64,000 nt of DNA, taken from assembly GCF_002752655.1 (NCBI RefSeq), contig NZ_CP023737.1, forward strand, positions 2,628,001-2,692,000, given 5' to 3'. A program made the position numbers and the translations under genes. The notes below the pieces were generated by a model. It was not told where the DNA came from, searched no databases, and saw only the letters and a program-made list of their open reading frames with translations. Origin of the DNA: Methylosinus trichosporium OB3b. Lineage in GTDB: Bacteria; Pseudomonadota; Alphaproteobacteria; Rhizobiales; Beijerinckiaceae. Shown one piece after another: positions 55,333-64,000 of the stretch (its first letter is position 1; every line of letters begins with the position of its first letter).

Positions 55333-58300
55333 ATGAGACGATCGAATTTTCGCGATCTCGCCGTTGCGGCGGCCTGCGCTTGTCTCGCCGTCCTCGCGCC
55401 TTGCGCCGCTGAGGAGGCGCCGCGTTCCGCCGCCGGCCGGTTCTCGGCCAATGATCTGCCGGCCGATCGCGACGGCTCTGCGCTGCTGACCATTCCGCGG
55501 CCGGGCCGCTATGCGATCACGGCGCGCAGCGCGACGGGCGCGGCTCTGCAGCTCGTCGACATGATCGCCGGTCCCGGCGAGGTCGCCGGCGCCGCGGGCC
55601 TGCGCGACGGCCGCCTCGACGCGCTGCTCGACAAGGGCGTCTACAAGCTGCGCGTCTTCGGCGCGAAGGGCGCGGGCGGCAAGATCGCGCTCGCCGCCGC
55701 GCCCTTCGTCGAGCAGCAGAAGACGAGCGAGACGCTGGCGCCGGGCCGGACCATCGCCGCAGAGCTCGGCGATCTCGCGCAGCGCTCCTATGCGCTCGAG
55801 GTCGGCCCCTCGGGGCGCGTCGCCGTGGAGGCGTTGGGGCGCGCCCTGCGCGATGTGCGGCTGTGGCGCGAAAGCGGCGAGCTGGTCGATCTCGCGCCCG
55901 CGCGCGACGCCGTCGAGCCGCGCGCCGGCCGACCGATGACGCGCCTGCGGCTCGAGGGAACGATCGAGCCCGGCCGCTACGTCCTCACCGCCTATGGCGG
56001 CGAGCCGCTGGTGTGGCCGGAGGGCGACGGCGCGCAGCCGTTTCTGTTGCGCCGGATCGAGGAGGGATCGCTGGCGGCCGGTCTCGTCCGGGGGACGCTC
56101 GGCCCGTTCGGCTCGGCGCGTTTCGAGGCGCCGGCGGGCTATGACACGTTTCGTCTCGAGCTGGCGCAGCCCATCGCCGCGCGGCTCGAGGCGCGCCGCG
56201 GCGCCGGCGCGCCGAGCGTCGCCGTCCTCGACAAGAGGAGCCGCGAGCCGGTCGCGCTCGTCTCGCTCGCCGCCGACGGCAAGACTTCGGCCCGCGTCGA
56301 GATCGCCGGCTTAGAGGGGCAGGCGTTCACGCTGCGGGCGCTGAAGCGGGCGAGCCGTGCCGCGATCGAGGGGTCCGGCCCGCATCTCGTCGCGCTCGAC
56401 GTCGCCGGCGAGGGCGCGGACGAGGTCCCCGCCACGGCGCTGCTGGCGCGCGCCGAGACCGGCGGCGCTCGTGTGCTCGCCGCCGATCTGCCGAGAGTCG
56501 GCGGCGGCCGCGCCTATCGCGCGAAATTCAATCTGCGCGGGCCGACGACGCTGCTGTTCGAGGCGACCGACACTGGCCCGGTGGCGATCGATTTCAAAGG
56601 CCCGCGCGTGCGCGCCGTCATCGAGCCGGCCTTCGCCGCCGCGGCGCCGCGCGCCGACGGGCGCCTGCCGCAGCGATACGACTTGCAGGCGGGCTTTTAT
56701 TCGCTGTCGCTGGAGCCGGTCGAGGGCGCGGCCGGCGTTCTCGATCTGACGCTCGGGCCTCCCGGCCTCGTCCCGCCGCTCGGGCCGCCGCCGCCCGCCC
56801 GCTCCGCCATCTCCTTCGGCCGCCAGGATCTCGACAAGGCCGGCTCCTATTTTCTTCTCGTCAACAGCGCGCCCGGCCTCGTCGCCGGGCCCCGCGTAAC
56901 CGCTCTGCCGGCCGATCTCGAGAAAGGCTCGGCGGCGCTCTGGCGCGGGGTGGCGGGTGAAGAGTCGTTGCCGGTCCGCGCGCCGCGCGCCGGAAAAATC
57001 CTCGTCGTCGATGAGGAAGGCGCGAGTCGTCCCGCCGAGATCGTCGAGGAGAGGATCGACAAGGATGTTCGTCTCGCGGTCGTTCGTCTTGCCGCGAGCG
57101 TCCGTCCGCAGGCGGTAGGAATATTCCATGCGCCGGAGCCGGAGGCCGCGACGGGCGTGGCGGCGAAGGAGACGCCGGCCGTGACCATCGCCGCGGCGAA
57201 ACCCGCCTGGTTCGATCTCGCCCGCGACGAGCGCCGCGAGTTTCGCTTCGAGGCGCCGGAGGGCGGCCTCTATCGCGTCGAGACGCTCGGGCGGCTGCAG
57301 ACGCGGCTCGCGCTCGGCGCGGCGGTCAGCCCGCGTCTCGGCGAAGGGGAGAACAATGGCCCCGGCCATAATGCGCTGGTCACCGCCTATCTGCGCGCCG
57401 GCGCCTATCGCGCCGCCGTCACCGCGCGCGAATCGGCCGGCCATCTCGGCCTCTCGGTGAAGCCGGTCGCCGTGGCGACGACGGCGCCCATCCTCGGCGA
57501 CGGCTCCGCGAGCGCCGCGCTCGACGGCGGGCGCGGCGCGGTCGTTCCGATCGAGATCGCCGAGGCGGGGAATTACAGGCTCGATCTCCAGGGGCTCGGC
57601 AAAGAGTGGCGGGCGCGGCTCGAGGAGGCGGACGGCTGGCCGCTGACGACGCCGGGTCCGATCGCCCGCCTCATCCGCCGCTTCGAGCCGGGGAGCTATC
57701 GGCTCGTCGTGCTGCCGGAAGATGTCGAGGGTCGTTTCGTCGCCCGTCTGCGCAAGATCGTGACGCCGGCGCCGCTCGCGGGACATGGGCCCCATGCGCT
57801 CGCCTTCGACGCGCCGCAAAGGCTGCAATGGCGCGAGCCCGCGGTGAAGGGCGCCCCGCGCGATCCGGATGTCTGGACCTTCTCGCTGGCCGGCGAATCC
57901 GATGTCGAGATCGACATCGGCGAGGGCATGATCGCCGAGCTGTTCCGCGGCGCCGAAAGCGTCGGCAAATTCGCCCTTGGCCGCAAATTCGCGAAGAAGC
58001 TCGCCGCTGGCGCCTATCGTGTCGAGGCGCGCAGCCTCGCCCATGACGATCGGCTCGATTACCAGATCGCCCTCTCCTCCGTGCAATTGCAGCCCGGCGC
58101 CCCGCGCTTCGTGCAGCTGCCGACGCGCTTGCCGTTCGCCATTGCCGAGGACCGCATCGTCGATGTGACGAGCTTTGGCGACGAAGAGATGATCGGCGCG
58201 CTCGAGGACGAGAATGGCGCGGTGATCGAGCGGCTGGAGGGCCGCGCCGACAACTGGAATATGTCGTTGTCGCGCCGTCTGCCGGCGGGCGCCTATCGCC

Positions 58301-60405
58301 TGCGGCTCGACGCGACGAAGAACAAGAGCGAAGCTTCCGAGGACGAAGCGGAAGGCGAGCCGAGCGCGGAGGCGGCGAGCGACGCCGCCGATCCTGCGGG
58401 CGTCGAAATTCGTCTCGCTCTGCCGGCGTCGGCGCCCGCCGAGGCGCTGAGCTTCTCCGGCCTGCGCACGCTCGCCGGCGCCGGCGCGCATGAGCTGGCT
58501 CTGCCGGTCGCCTCGGACGGGCGGTTGATGGCGGTCGCCGCGCAATCCTCCCGCGTGATCGCTCTGTCGATCGAAAAGCGCGGCGCCGACGGGCGTTGGA
58601 GCGTCCTCGCCCGCGAGTGCGGGGTCGCGCCGGTCGCCGCCTGGCCGGCCGCTGCGGGCGAATGGCGCGCCGTCGTCTGGACCATCGGCGGCGCCGAGGC
58701 GCCGATGTCGCTCGCCGCCCGCAGTTTTGCGCGCCCAGCGGGTCCGCTCGGCAATGTGACGCTGGAGCCGGCGCCGATCGAAGGGCTGGAGAGTCGGCTG
58801 TGCCTCGGCCTCGTCCGCACGCCCGGCGCCGCGCTGGTCGCCATCGGCCCGGCGCCGGCCGGCCTTTCCGCCGGCTCGACCCCTGGCAAGCCGCTGGAGC
58901 CGGCTGACGCCGGCGCGTTGGCGCCGCAGTCGGACGCGCTCTGGCTGCTCGCTCGCGGCGACGACTGCCCCACCGCGCGCGTCGCGGCGCTGGCGCCGAG
59001 CGGAGCCGAGATCGCGCTGACGCTCGGCGCCGGGGAGCGCGCCATGCTGCCGGCCGCGCCGCCGCCGGCCGGCAAGGCGCGGCTGTGGCTCGCGCGCTCG
59101 GCCTTCGGCCAGCCGGGTGTTTCCGCCGGCCGCGGTTTCGCCGTCGCGCCGGGGGCGGCGCTGGCGCTCGCCGGCGACACGCCGCCGCAGCTCTGGAACG
59201 CCGCGGGCGCCGAGCCGCTGCGCCTCACCGCGCAGCCGATCGACGTCGCCATCGCCCCGCCGCTGCGCGCCGAGGCGCTCTTTTCCGGGGTCGTGCCGCC
59301 CTTCACCGCGCAGCCGGTGACGCTGGACCGCCCAGGCGGCGCGCTGGCGCTGGACCTTTCGAGCGGCCTCGCCGCCTTTTCGGCGCCGAACGAGTCGCGC
59401 GTCTTCGCCGCTTTCGCTGACGCCGCGCCGCTTTCGCGCCGCATCGACGCGGCGCGCGACATCTGGCTCGTCAATCCGACCGACCATCCGGCGCCCGCGC
59501 GCCTCGCTGTCGCGGCCGAGCGTTACGAGCCGCTGACGGCGGAACGCGTCGCCAAGCGCTTTTTCGGCGCGGCGGGCGAGATCGCCCATCGGGTGGAGGC
59601 GATAGCCGGCGATAGGCTGGTCGTCGCCGGCGGCGACGCGACCTTCGTCGGCGCCGACGGGCGGGTGGCGCGTGGGCGCTCGCTGCGGCTCGACGGGCCC
59701 GGGGAGGTCGTGATCGCTTTTGGTCCGGGCCTCGTCGCCGCCTGGATCGAGCGCGCCGGCCATTCGCCCTGGCCGGCGACGACGCCGACGCCCGTGACCG
59801 CGCCTTACGCCGCGGCGCTCGGCGGCGAGGCGCAGGCCTTCGCGCTCGATGTGATCGCGCCCGCCGTTCTCGACATTCGCACGAGCGCCCCGGCGATCGT
59901 CGCGGTGACGCAGAATGGCGCGCGGGAGGTCTCGACCTTCCCGGCCGGCGTCGAGCTGCATCGCTATGCGGCGCCGGGCCGCGTGCTCGTCGAGATCGTC
60001 TCGCCGCAGGACGGTCCCCTCTCCGGCTCGCTGACGCTATCGACCACGCCGGTCGTCGCCGCGGCGGAGGGCGTCAACGCGCCCGTTGCGCTCGGCCCCG
60101 GCGGGTCGGCCCTGTTCACCTTCGAGGTGAAGACGGCAGGCGAGATCGGCCTCGGCCTGCGCGCCGAGCCGGATCGCGCCGAGCTGCGCCTCTTCGACGT
60201 CTCGGGCAAGACTCTTCGAGACGGCGCGGCGCAGATCATCCGTCTCGAGCCCGGCCGTTATTTCGCGGAGGCGCGCACGCCTCTCGACGCTCCGGTGACG
60301 ACGTTGCGCCTCGCCCTGCGCGGTCTCGCCCCGCCGCCTTCCGGCCCACCGCCGGAGGTGGTGGCGGAGTTCGCGGAGAAGGCCGGAAAGAGAGTCGGGA
60401 AATGA
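55333..60405 (+). CDS. giant exported protein of repeated beta-sandwich-like units
   Basis: 1690 residues with a signal peptide (LAVAAACACLAVLAPCAAEE). No catalytic motif is seen. A motif of the form G-x-Y-[RKS]-[LVAI]-x-[VLA] recurs along the chain, e.g. PGRYAITA, KGVYKLRVF, PGRYVLTAY, AGFYSLSLE, GGLYRVETL, AGAYRAAVT, AGNYRLDLQ, GSYRLVVLP, AGAYRVEAR, AGAYRLRLD and PGRYFAEAR, as in pre-peptidase C-terminal-like beta-sandwiches. It is followed by the alpha-2-macroglobulin gene in the same direction (147-base gap to the preferred start), suggesting a shared periplasmic role. Confidence 0.75.
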   Translation: MRRSNFRDLAVAAACACLAVLAPCAAEEAPRSAAGRFSANDLPADRDGSALLTIPRPGRYAITARSATGAALQLVDMIAGPGEVAGAAGLRDGRLDALLDKGVYKLRVFGAKGAGGKIALAAAPFVEQQKTSETLAPGRTIAAELGDLAQRSYALEVGPSGRVAVEALGRALRDVRLWRESGELVDLAPARDAVEPRAGRPMTRLRLEGTIEPGRYVLTAYGGEPLVWPEGDGAQPFLLRRIEEGSLAAGLVRGTLGPFGSARFEAPAGYDTFRLELAQPIAARLEARRGAGAPSVAVLDKRSREPVALVSLAADGKTSARVEIAGLEGQAFTLRALKRASRAAIEGSGPHLVALDVAGEGADEVPATALLARAETGGARVLAADLPRVGGGRAYRAKFNLRGPTTLLFEATDTGPVAIDFKGPRVRAVIEPAFAAAAPRADGRLPQRYDLQAGFYSLSLEPVEGAAGVLDLTLGPPGLVPPLGPPPPARSAISFGRQDLDKAGSYFLLVNSAPGLVAGPRVTALPADLEKGSAALWRGVAGEESLPVRAPRAGKILVVDEEGASRPAEIVEERIDKDVRLAVVRLAASVRPQAVGIFHAPEPEAATGVAAKETPAVTIAAAKPAWFDLARDERREFRFEAPEGGLYRVETLGRLQTRLALGAAVSPRLGEGENNGPGHNALVTAYLRAGAYRAAVTARESAGHLGLSVKPVAVATTAPILGDGSASAALDGGRGAVVPIEIAEAGNYRLDLQGLGKEWRARLEEADGWPLTTPGPIARLIRRFEPGSYRLVVLPEDVEGRFVARLRKIVTPAPLAGHGPHALAFDAPQRLQWREPAVKGAPRDPDVWTFSLAGESDVEIDIGEGMIAELFRGAESVGKFALGRKFAKKLAAGAYRVEARSLAHDDRLDYQIALSSVQLQPGAPRFVQLPTRLPFAIAEDRIVDVTSFGDEEMIGALEDENGAVIERLEGRADNWNMSLSRRLPAGAYRLRLDATKNKSEASEDEAEGEPSAEAASDAADPAGVEIRLALPASAPAEALSFSGLRTLAGAGAHELALPVASDGRLMAVAAQSSRVIALSIEKRGADGRWSVLARECGVAPVAAWPAAAGEWRAVVWTIGGAEAPMSLAARSFARPAGPLGNVTLEPAPIEGLESRLCLGLVRTPGAALVAIGPAPAGLSAGSTPGKPLEPADAGALAPQSDALWLLARGDDCPTARVAALAPSGAEIALTLGAGERAMLPAAPPPAGKARLWLARSAFGQPGVSAGRGFAVAPGAALALAGDTPPQLWNAAGAEPLRLTAQPIDVAIAPPLRAEALFSGVVPPFTAQPVTLDRPGGALALDLSSGLAAFSAPNESRVFAAFADAAPLSRRIDAARDIWLVNPTDHPAPARLAVAAERYEPLTAERVAKRFFGAAGEIAHRVEAIAGDRLVVAGGDATFVGADGRVARGRSLRLDGPGEVVIAFGPGLVAAWIERAGHSPWPATTPTPVTAPYAAALGGEAQAFALDVIAPAVLDIRTSAPAIVAVTQNGAREVSTFPAGVELHRYAAPGRVLVEIVSPQDGPLSGSLTLSTTPVVAAAEGVNAPVALGPGGSALFTFEVKTAGEIGLGLRAEPDRAELRLFDVSGKTLRDGAAQIIRLEPGRYFAEARTPLDAPVTTLRLALRGLAPPPSGPPPEVVAEFAEKAGKRVGK

Positions 60406-60449
60406 GCGCGATGAACCGTTTTGCCTTTCTGTTCCCCGCTCTCCCCGCC

Positions 60450-60529
60450 GTCATCGCGAGCACAGCGAAGCGATCCAGAGCCGCGGGGCGGCCCCTCTGC
60501 CGCTGCGCCGCTGCGCTCCTCGCGACGAC
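60450..60529. repeat. diverged palindromic repeat before the alpha-2-macroglobulin gene
   Basis: GTCATCGCGAGCACAGCGAAGCGATCC on the left is matched imperfectly by GCGCCGCTGCGCTCCTCGCGACGAC on the right, as in the element at 35846-35918. It occupies the gap between the giant gene and the preferred start of the next gene. Confidence 0.5.
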
Positions 60530-60551
60530 GCCCTATAGCAAAGGATATTCG

Positions 60552-63500
60552 ATGCGTTTCGTCGCGCTCGTTCTGCTCGCGCTTTTTTCCAGCATCATGC
60601 CGCTGCGCGCCGAGCCGCAGGCCTTCGATCAGCTGCGCCGCGCCGACGGGGCGCGCGTCGTGCCGGAAAAATTCCTGCGCAGCTTCGATCCGATCACCAT
60701 CTTCTTCGATCGCGACTCCGGGCCCAAGGCCGGCGGGCCGGAGGATGCGCATGAGAAATTCGTAAAGCTCTCGCCCGAGCCGGCCGGCGAATGGCGCTGG
60801 ATCGGCGCCCGCGCGTTGCAGTTTCGGCCCGCCGAGCCGTGGAAGCCGCTGGAGCGCGTGAGCGTCGAGACGGCCGGCGTCGCGACGCGCCTCGCTGCGC
60901 TGCTGCCGACGCCGACCTCGACCGAGCCCGGCGACGGCGCCGAGCCGCTCGCCGATCTCGAGCGCATCACGCTCATTTTTCCCGAGCCGGTCGACATCGC
61001 CGCTCTGTCGCGGCTGCTGACGATCGAACTACGTTCCGCGCCCGGACTCTCGCCGCTCGGCGGACAGAGGCTGAGCGAGAAGGACTATGACATTCGCGCG
61101 GTGGAGCGCGCCGAACGCAGCGCCGAGCAGCGCGTCGCCATACGACTGCGCGAGCCGGTGCGCGACGGACGCGTCGCCATTCTGCGCCTGAAGCTCGCCG
61201 ACGAGCCGGGGCTCGATGACGAGATTTTCGAATTGCGCGCCCGCTCCGCCGCGCCTTTTTCGGTGACGGAGGCGAGCTGCGGCCGCGGTTGGAGCGATGA
61301 GAAGCAGGACGGCGTTCTGCGCTGCGCCTTCGGCTATTCGCTCGCCGGCTCTGCGTCGTCGGAAGGCGAGGAGGAGGAGGCCGCGCCCGCCTATCGGCCG
61401 GCCAATCGCCGCCGCCTCACGCTCACCTTCACCGAGCAGCCCGACGCGCTCGACATTTTGCGCGCGCGCGAGGCGTTGCGGGTCACGCCGCCGGTCGACG
61501 ATCTTGCGGTCGAGATCGACCACAAGCGTCTCGACATCTATGGAAAGTTTCTGTCCGATCGCGTCTATGAGATCTCGGTGGCGCCGGGCGCCTTGACCGA
61601 CATTCGCAAGCGCGCGCTCGCCGCGCGCTTCTCGCAGCGCTTCGCTTTCGATCGTGACAAGCCGTCGCTCGCATGGGATGCGACGCAAGGGCTCGTCGAG
61701 CGCTTCGGCCCGCAATTGCTGCCACTGCGGGGACGCGGCTATGACCGCGCGGACATCCGTATCCATGCGATCGATCCGCTCGCGCGCGACTTCTGGCCCT
61801 TTCCCAAGAATGGCGTCGAGACGGAGGATTCCGCGCCGCCGCCGCTGCCCGGCAATGAGCCGGCGCATTGGAGCGCCAACGCCGCGCCGCAAGCATCCGC
61901 CATCGCCGAACGCATAAAGGCGCTGGGCTCGCCCGCAGTCTCGACGCTGTTCGATCTGCCGATCCGGCGCAATGGCGCCGACGCCAAATTCGGCCTCGAC
62001 CTTTCCAATGAATTCGCCAAGATCACCGGCGCCGCGCAGCCGGGAGCCTATCTCGTCGGCCTGCGCGCAGTGGATGAGAAGAAACGCCATTGGCTGCGCG
62101 CGCAAGTGACCGATCTTTCGCTCAGCGCCATAGAGGAGCGCGCGCGTGTGCGCTTCGCGGTCACATCGCTCGCGACCGCCAAGCCCGTCGCCGGCGCCGA
62201 GATCCGGCTCGAGGGCGTGAAGGACGACAAATTCGTCACGCTCGCGCATGGGCTCAGCGACGCCACCGGCTTCTTCTCCTATGATCCCGGCAAGCGCGCG
62301 GAAGCGGAGCTGCGCCGCGTCGTCGTGAGCAAGGGTCTCGACACGCTCGTCATCGACGCCAATGACGCGCCGTCCGAATATGCGCGCGAGAATTGGACGA
62401 GGCCCGAAGGCGCCTGGCTCGCCTGGACGACGGAGCCCGATGCGCCGCGCAAGGAAGAGCCGCGCATCCTCTGCCATGTGTTCGCCGAGCGGCCGATCTA
62501 CCGGCCGGAGGAGCCGGTGCATGTGAAAGGCTTCGTGCGCTCCTATCGCGATGGCGGATTGACGATCGCCAAGGCCGGCGGAACGCTCGTCGTCTCCGGC
62601 CCCGGCAATCAGGAATGGCGCATTCCGGTGAAGCTCGACGCTTCGGGGAGCTTCTATCACAAATTCGACGCGCAGACGCCGGCGACCGGCGACTATGCGC
62701 TGCGTTTCGAGCCCGACGGCGCCAAGGCGACGAAGAGGGAAGCGAGCGAAGGCGAGGAGAGCGAAGCGCAGACAGTCTCCTGCGGACAATTCCCGTTCAA
62801 GAAGGAGGCCTATCGCCTGCCGACCTTCGAGGTCGTGCTCAATGCGCCGCAAATGGTTCCGCTCGACGGCGAGTTCAATGTCGATCTGCTCGCGCGCTAT
62901 TTCGCCGGCGGCCTCGTCGCCGAGCGTCCGGTGAAATGGCGGGCCGTGCAATTCCCGCATCTGTTCCAGCCGCCGGGACGCGAAGGCTTTCTGTTCTCCA
63001 CCGACGCGCGCTTCTCGGGCGAGGGAAAATTCAAATCCTCGCCGGTGCTGGAGCGCGACGCGCGCACCGACGCCGGCGGCGCCTCGCGCATGAGCTTCGA
63101 CACGATGATCGAGCCGACCGCGCAGCCGCGCCGCTATTCGATCGAGGCGACGGTGACCGGCGAGGACGGCTTGGAAGTGCGCAATGTGCAGAATGTGATC
63201 GCCGTGCCGCCCTTCATGCTCGGTCTCAAAATCCCGCGCTATGTCGAACGCCCCGGCGCCGTCGCGCCGGAATTCATCGCGCTCGACGGCAAGGGCGAGG
63301 CGGTCGACAATCTCCCCGTCACCCTGCGCTTCATCAAGCGCAATTGGGCGTCGACTCTGCAGGCTTCGGATTTCGCGCAGGGCGCGGCCAAATATGTGAC
63401 GCAGGTGATCGAGGATGTGATCCTCGAGCGCAAGCTGACGAGCGCGAAGGAGGCGCAGCGGATAGAGCTGGAGGTGCGCGAGGCGGGCGTCTATGTCGTG

Positions 63501-64000
63501 CAATTGGAGGCCTATGACCGCATCGGCCGGCGCCAGCAGGTGAGCGTCGATTTCTTCGTCGGCGGCAATACGCCGGTGACTTTCCAGCGCCCGCCCGCCT
63601 CCACCGCGACGATCGCGACCGATAAGCCGTCCTATGCGCCGGGCGAGACGGCGACGCTGATCGTTCAATCGCCGTTTCAGAACGCGCAGGCGCTCGCCGT
63701 CGTGGAGCAGCCGAACGGCGTGTTCGATTATCAATTCGTCGACATCGCCAACGGCTTCGGGCGTTTTGCGCTGACGTTGAAGAAGGAGCAGACGCCCAAG
63801 CTCGCCGTGCATTTTCTCATCATGCGCGGGCGCTTGAAGGACAGCGCGCCGGCGCCCGCGGCGAGCCTGGATCAGGGCAAGCCGGTGACGATCGCCGCGA
63901 CCAAATGGGTCGAGGTGACGCCGGTGAAGAATATCGCGACCGTGAAGCTCGACTATCCGGCGAAGGCGCGGCCCGGGCAGGAGGTCGAGGCGACGCTGCG
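60552..64000 (+). CDS. bacterial alpha-2-macroglobulin family protein, N-terminal part
   Basis: 1149 codons are present and the frame is open to the window end. A signal peptide (MRFVALVLLALFSSIMPLRA) without a lipobox suggests a soluble periplasmic protein. The macroglobulin signature AERPIYRPEEPVHVKGFVR lies near residue 650 (MG2-like), with TDKPSYAPGETATL further on. Such proteins trap proteases. The thioester region (CxEQ type) should come later, outside the window, so its presence cannot be judged. The ATG at 60552 has AAAGGA upstream; an in-frame ATG at 60402 would include the palindromic repeat. Confidence 0.88.
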   Translation, partial: MRFVALVLLALFSSIMPLRAEPQAFDQLRRADGARVVPEKFLRSFDPITIFFDRDSGPKAGGPEDAHEKFVKLSPEPAGEWRWIGARALQFRPAEPWKPLERVSVETAGVATRLAALLPTPTSTEPGDGAEPLADLERITLIFPEPVDIAALSRLLTIELRSAPGLSPLGGQRLSEKDYDIRAVERAERSAEQRVAIRLREPVRDGRVAILRLKLADEPGLDDEIFELRARSAAPFSVTEASCGRGWSDEKQDGVLRCAFGYSLAGSASSEGEEEEAAPAYRPANRRRLTLTFTEQPDALDILRAREALRVTPPVDDLAVEIDHKRLDIYGKFLSDRVYEISVAPGALTDIRKRALAARFSQRFAFDRDKPSLAWDATQGLVERFGPQLLPLRGRGYDRADIRIHAIDPLARDFWPFPKNGVETEDSAPPPLPGNEPAHWSANAAPQASAIAERIKALGSPAVSTLFDLPIRRNGADAKFGLDLSNEFAKITGAAQPGAYLVGLRAVDEKKRHWLRAQVTDLSLSAIEERARVRFAVTSLATAKPVAGAEIRLEGVKDDKFVTLAHGLSDATGFFSYDPGKRAEAELRRVVVSKGLDTLVIDANDAPSEYARENWTRPEGAWLAWTTEPDAPRKEEPRILCHVFAERPIYRPEEPVHVKGFVRSYRDGGLTIAKAGGTLVVSGPGNQEWRIPVKLDASGSFYHKFDAQTPATGDYALRFEPDGAKATKREASEGEESEAQTVSCGQFPFKKEAYRLPTFEVVLNAPQMVPLDGEFNVDLLARYFAGGLVAERPVKWRAVQFPHLFQPPGREGFLFSTDARFSGEGKFKSSPVLERDARTDAGGASRMSFDTMIEPTAQPRRYSIEATVTGEDGLEVRNVQNVIAVPPFMLGLKIPRYVERPGAVAPEFIALDGKGEAVDNLPVTLRFIKRNWASTLQASDFAQGAAKYVTQVIEDVILERKLTSAKEAQRIELEVREAGVYVVQLEAYDRIGRRQQVSVDFFVGGNTPVTFQRPPASTATIATDKPSYAPGETATLIVQSPFQNAQALAVVEQPNGVFDYQFVDIANGFGRFALTLKKEQTPKLAVHFLIMRGRLKDSAPAPAASLDQGKPVTIAATKWVEVTPVKNIATVKLDYPAKARPGQEVEATL

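Noticed and set aside
56311..59961. 1216-codon open frame antisense to the giant exported protein
   Set aside because: Translation is Arg/Gly/Ala-rich with no domain, and the sense frame has a signal peptide and recurring motifs.
61029..63812. 927-codon open frame antisense to the alpha-2-macroglobulin gene
   Set aside because: The sense frame contains the macroglobulin YRPxExVxxKG signature and is open to the window end; the antisense frame has no motif.

Overview
The window is high-GC DNA (apart from one AT-rich island) with dense genes, short or overlapping junctions, and the gene order of an alphaproteobacterial replication-origin region. The organism is most likely a Methylosinus-type methanotroph (Rhizobiales). 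The main evidence is the protein at 30029-30469: its Tat signal, 13-cysteine mature chain and local sequence match, from memory, the copper storage protein Csp1 of Methylosinus trichosporium. No rRNA, tRNA, CRISPR array, prophage or insertion sequence was recognised.

Layout. 1-2.5 kb: end of a conserved hypothetical gene, ribF, an orphan ECF sigma factor and a small Cys-rich exported protein. 2.7-9.4 kb: a tightly overlapping three-gene operon (transglutaminase/DUF2126, permuted ATP-grasp/alpha-E fusion, transglutaminase) of the predicted peptide-ligase type. 9.6-12 kb: an SDR oxidoreductase divergent from an ArsR-type regulator, with a perfect inverted repeat between them, then a membrane GGDEF protein. 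12.2-18.8 kb: a complete heme-uptake locus, with receptor, TonB and IsdG-like heme monooxygenase on one strand and hmuP-T-U-V on the other. 18.9-29.2 kb: DUF4142 protein, rplU-rpmA, a GNAT enzyme, obg, argJ, a parvulin isomerase, an MFS transporter and glnE. 29.3-31.3 kb: a membrane protein, csp1 and an MgtC-family protein.

31.6-46.6 kb is the origin region. parB, parA, rsmG, mnmG, mnmE, rho, hemJ and hemE are followed by a 461-bp gap holding an AT-rich tract and DnaA-box-like sites (candidate oriC), then maf, coaE, dnaQ, secB, fxsA, a Tim44-like gene, mltA and smr. Two parS sites, one perfect, lie in rsmG and beside mnmE, so the segregation system and its sites are both present.

46.9-55 kb: hemY-like and mitofilin (Mic60)-like genes, a CitE/HpcH-family enzyme, a beta carbonic anhydrase, a HAD phosphatase, a MaoC hydratase and several small exported or membrane proteins. 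55.3-64 kb: a 1690-residue exported protein built of repeated beta-sandwich-like motifs, followed closely by a bacterial alpha-2-macroglobulin that runs off the window. Palindromic repeats of at least two families sit in several gene gaps.

The best leads for follow-up are the origin/parS arrangement, the csp1 neighbourhood, the ATP-grasp/transglutaminase operon, the giant protein paired with alpha-2-macroglobulin, and a terminator-like hairpin placed just after the putative rplU promoter.
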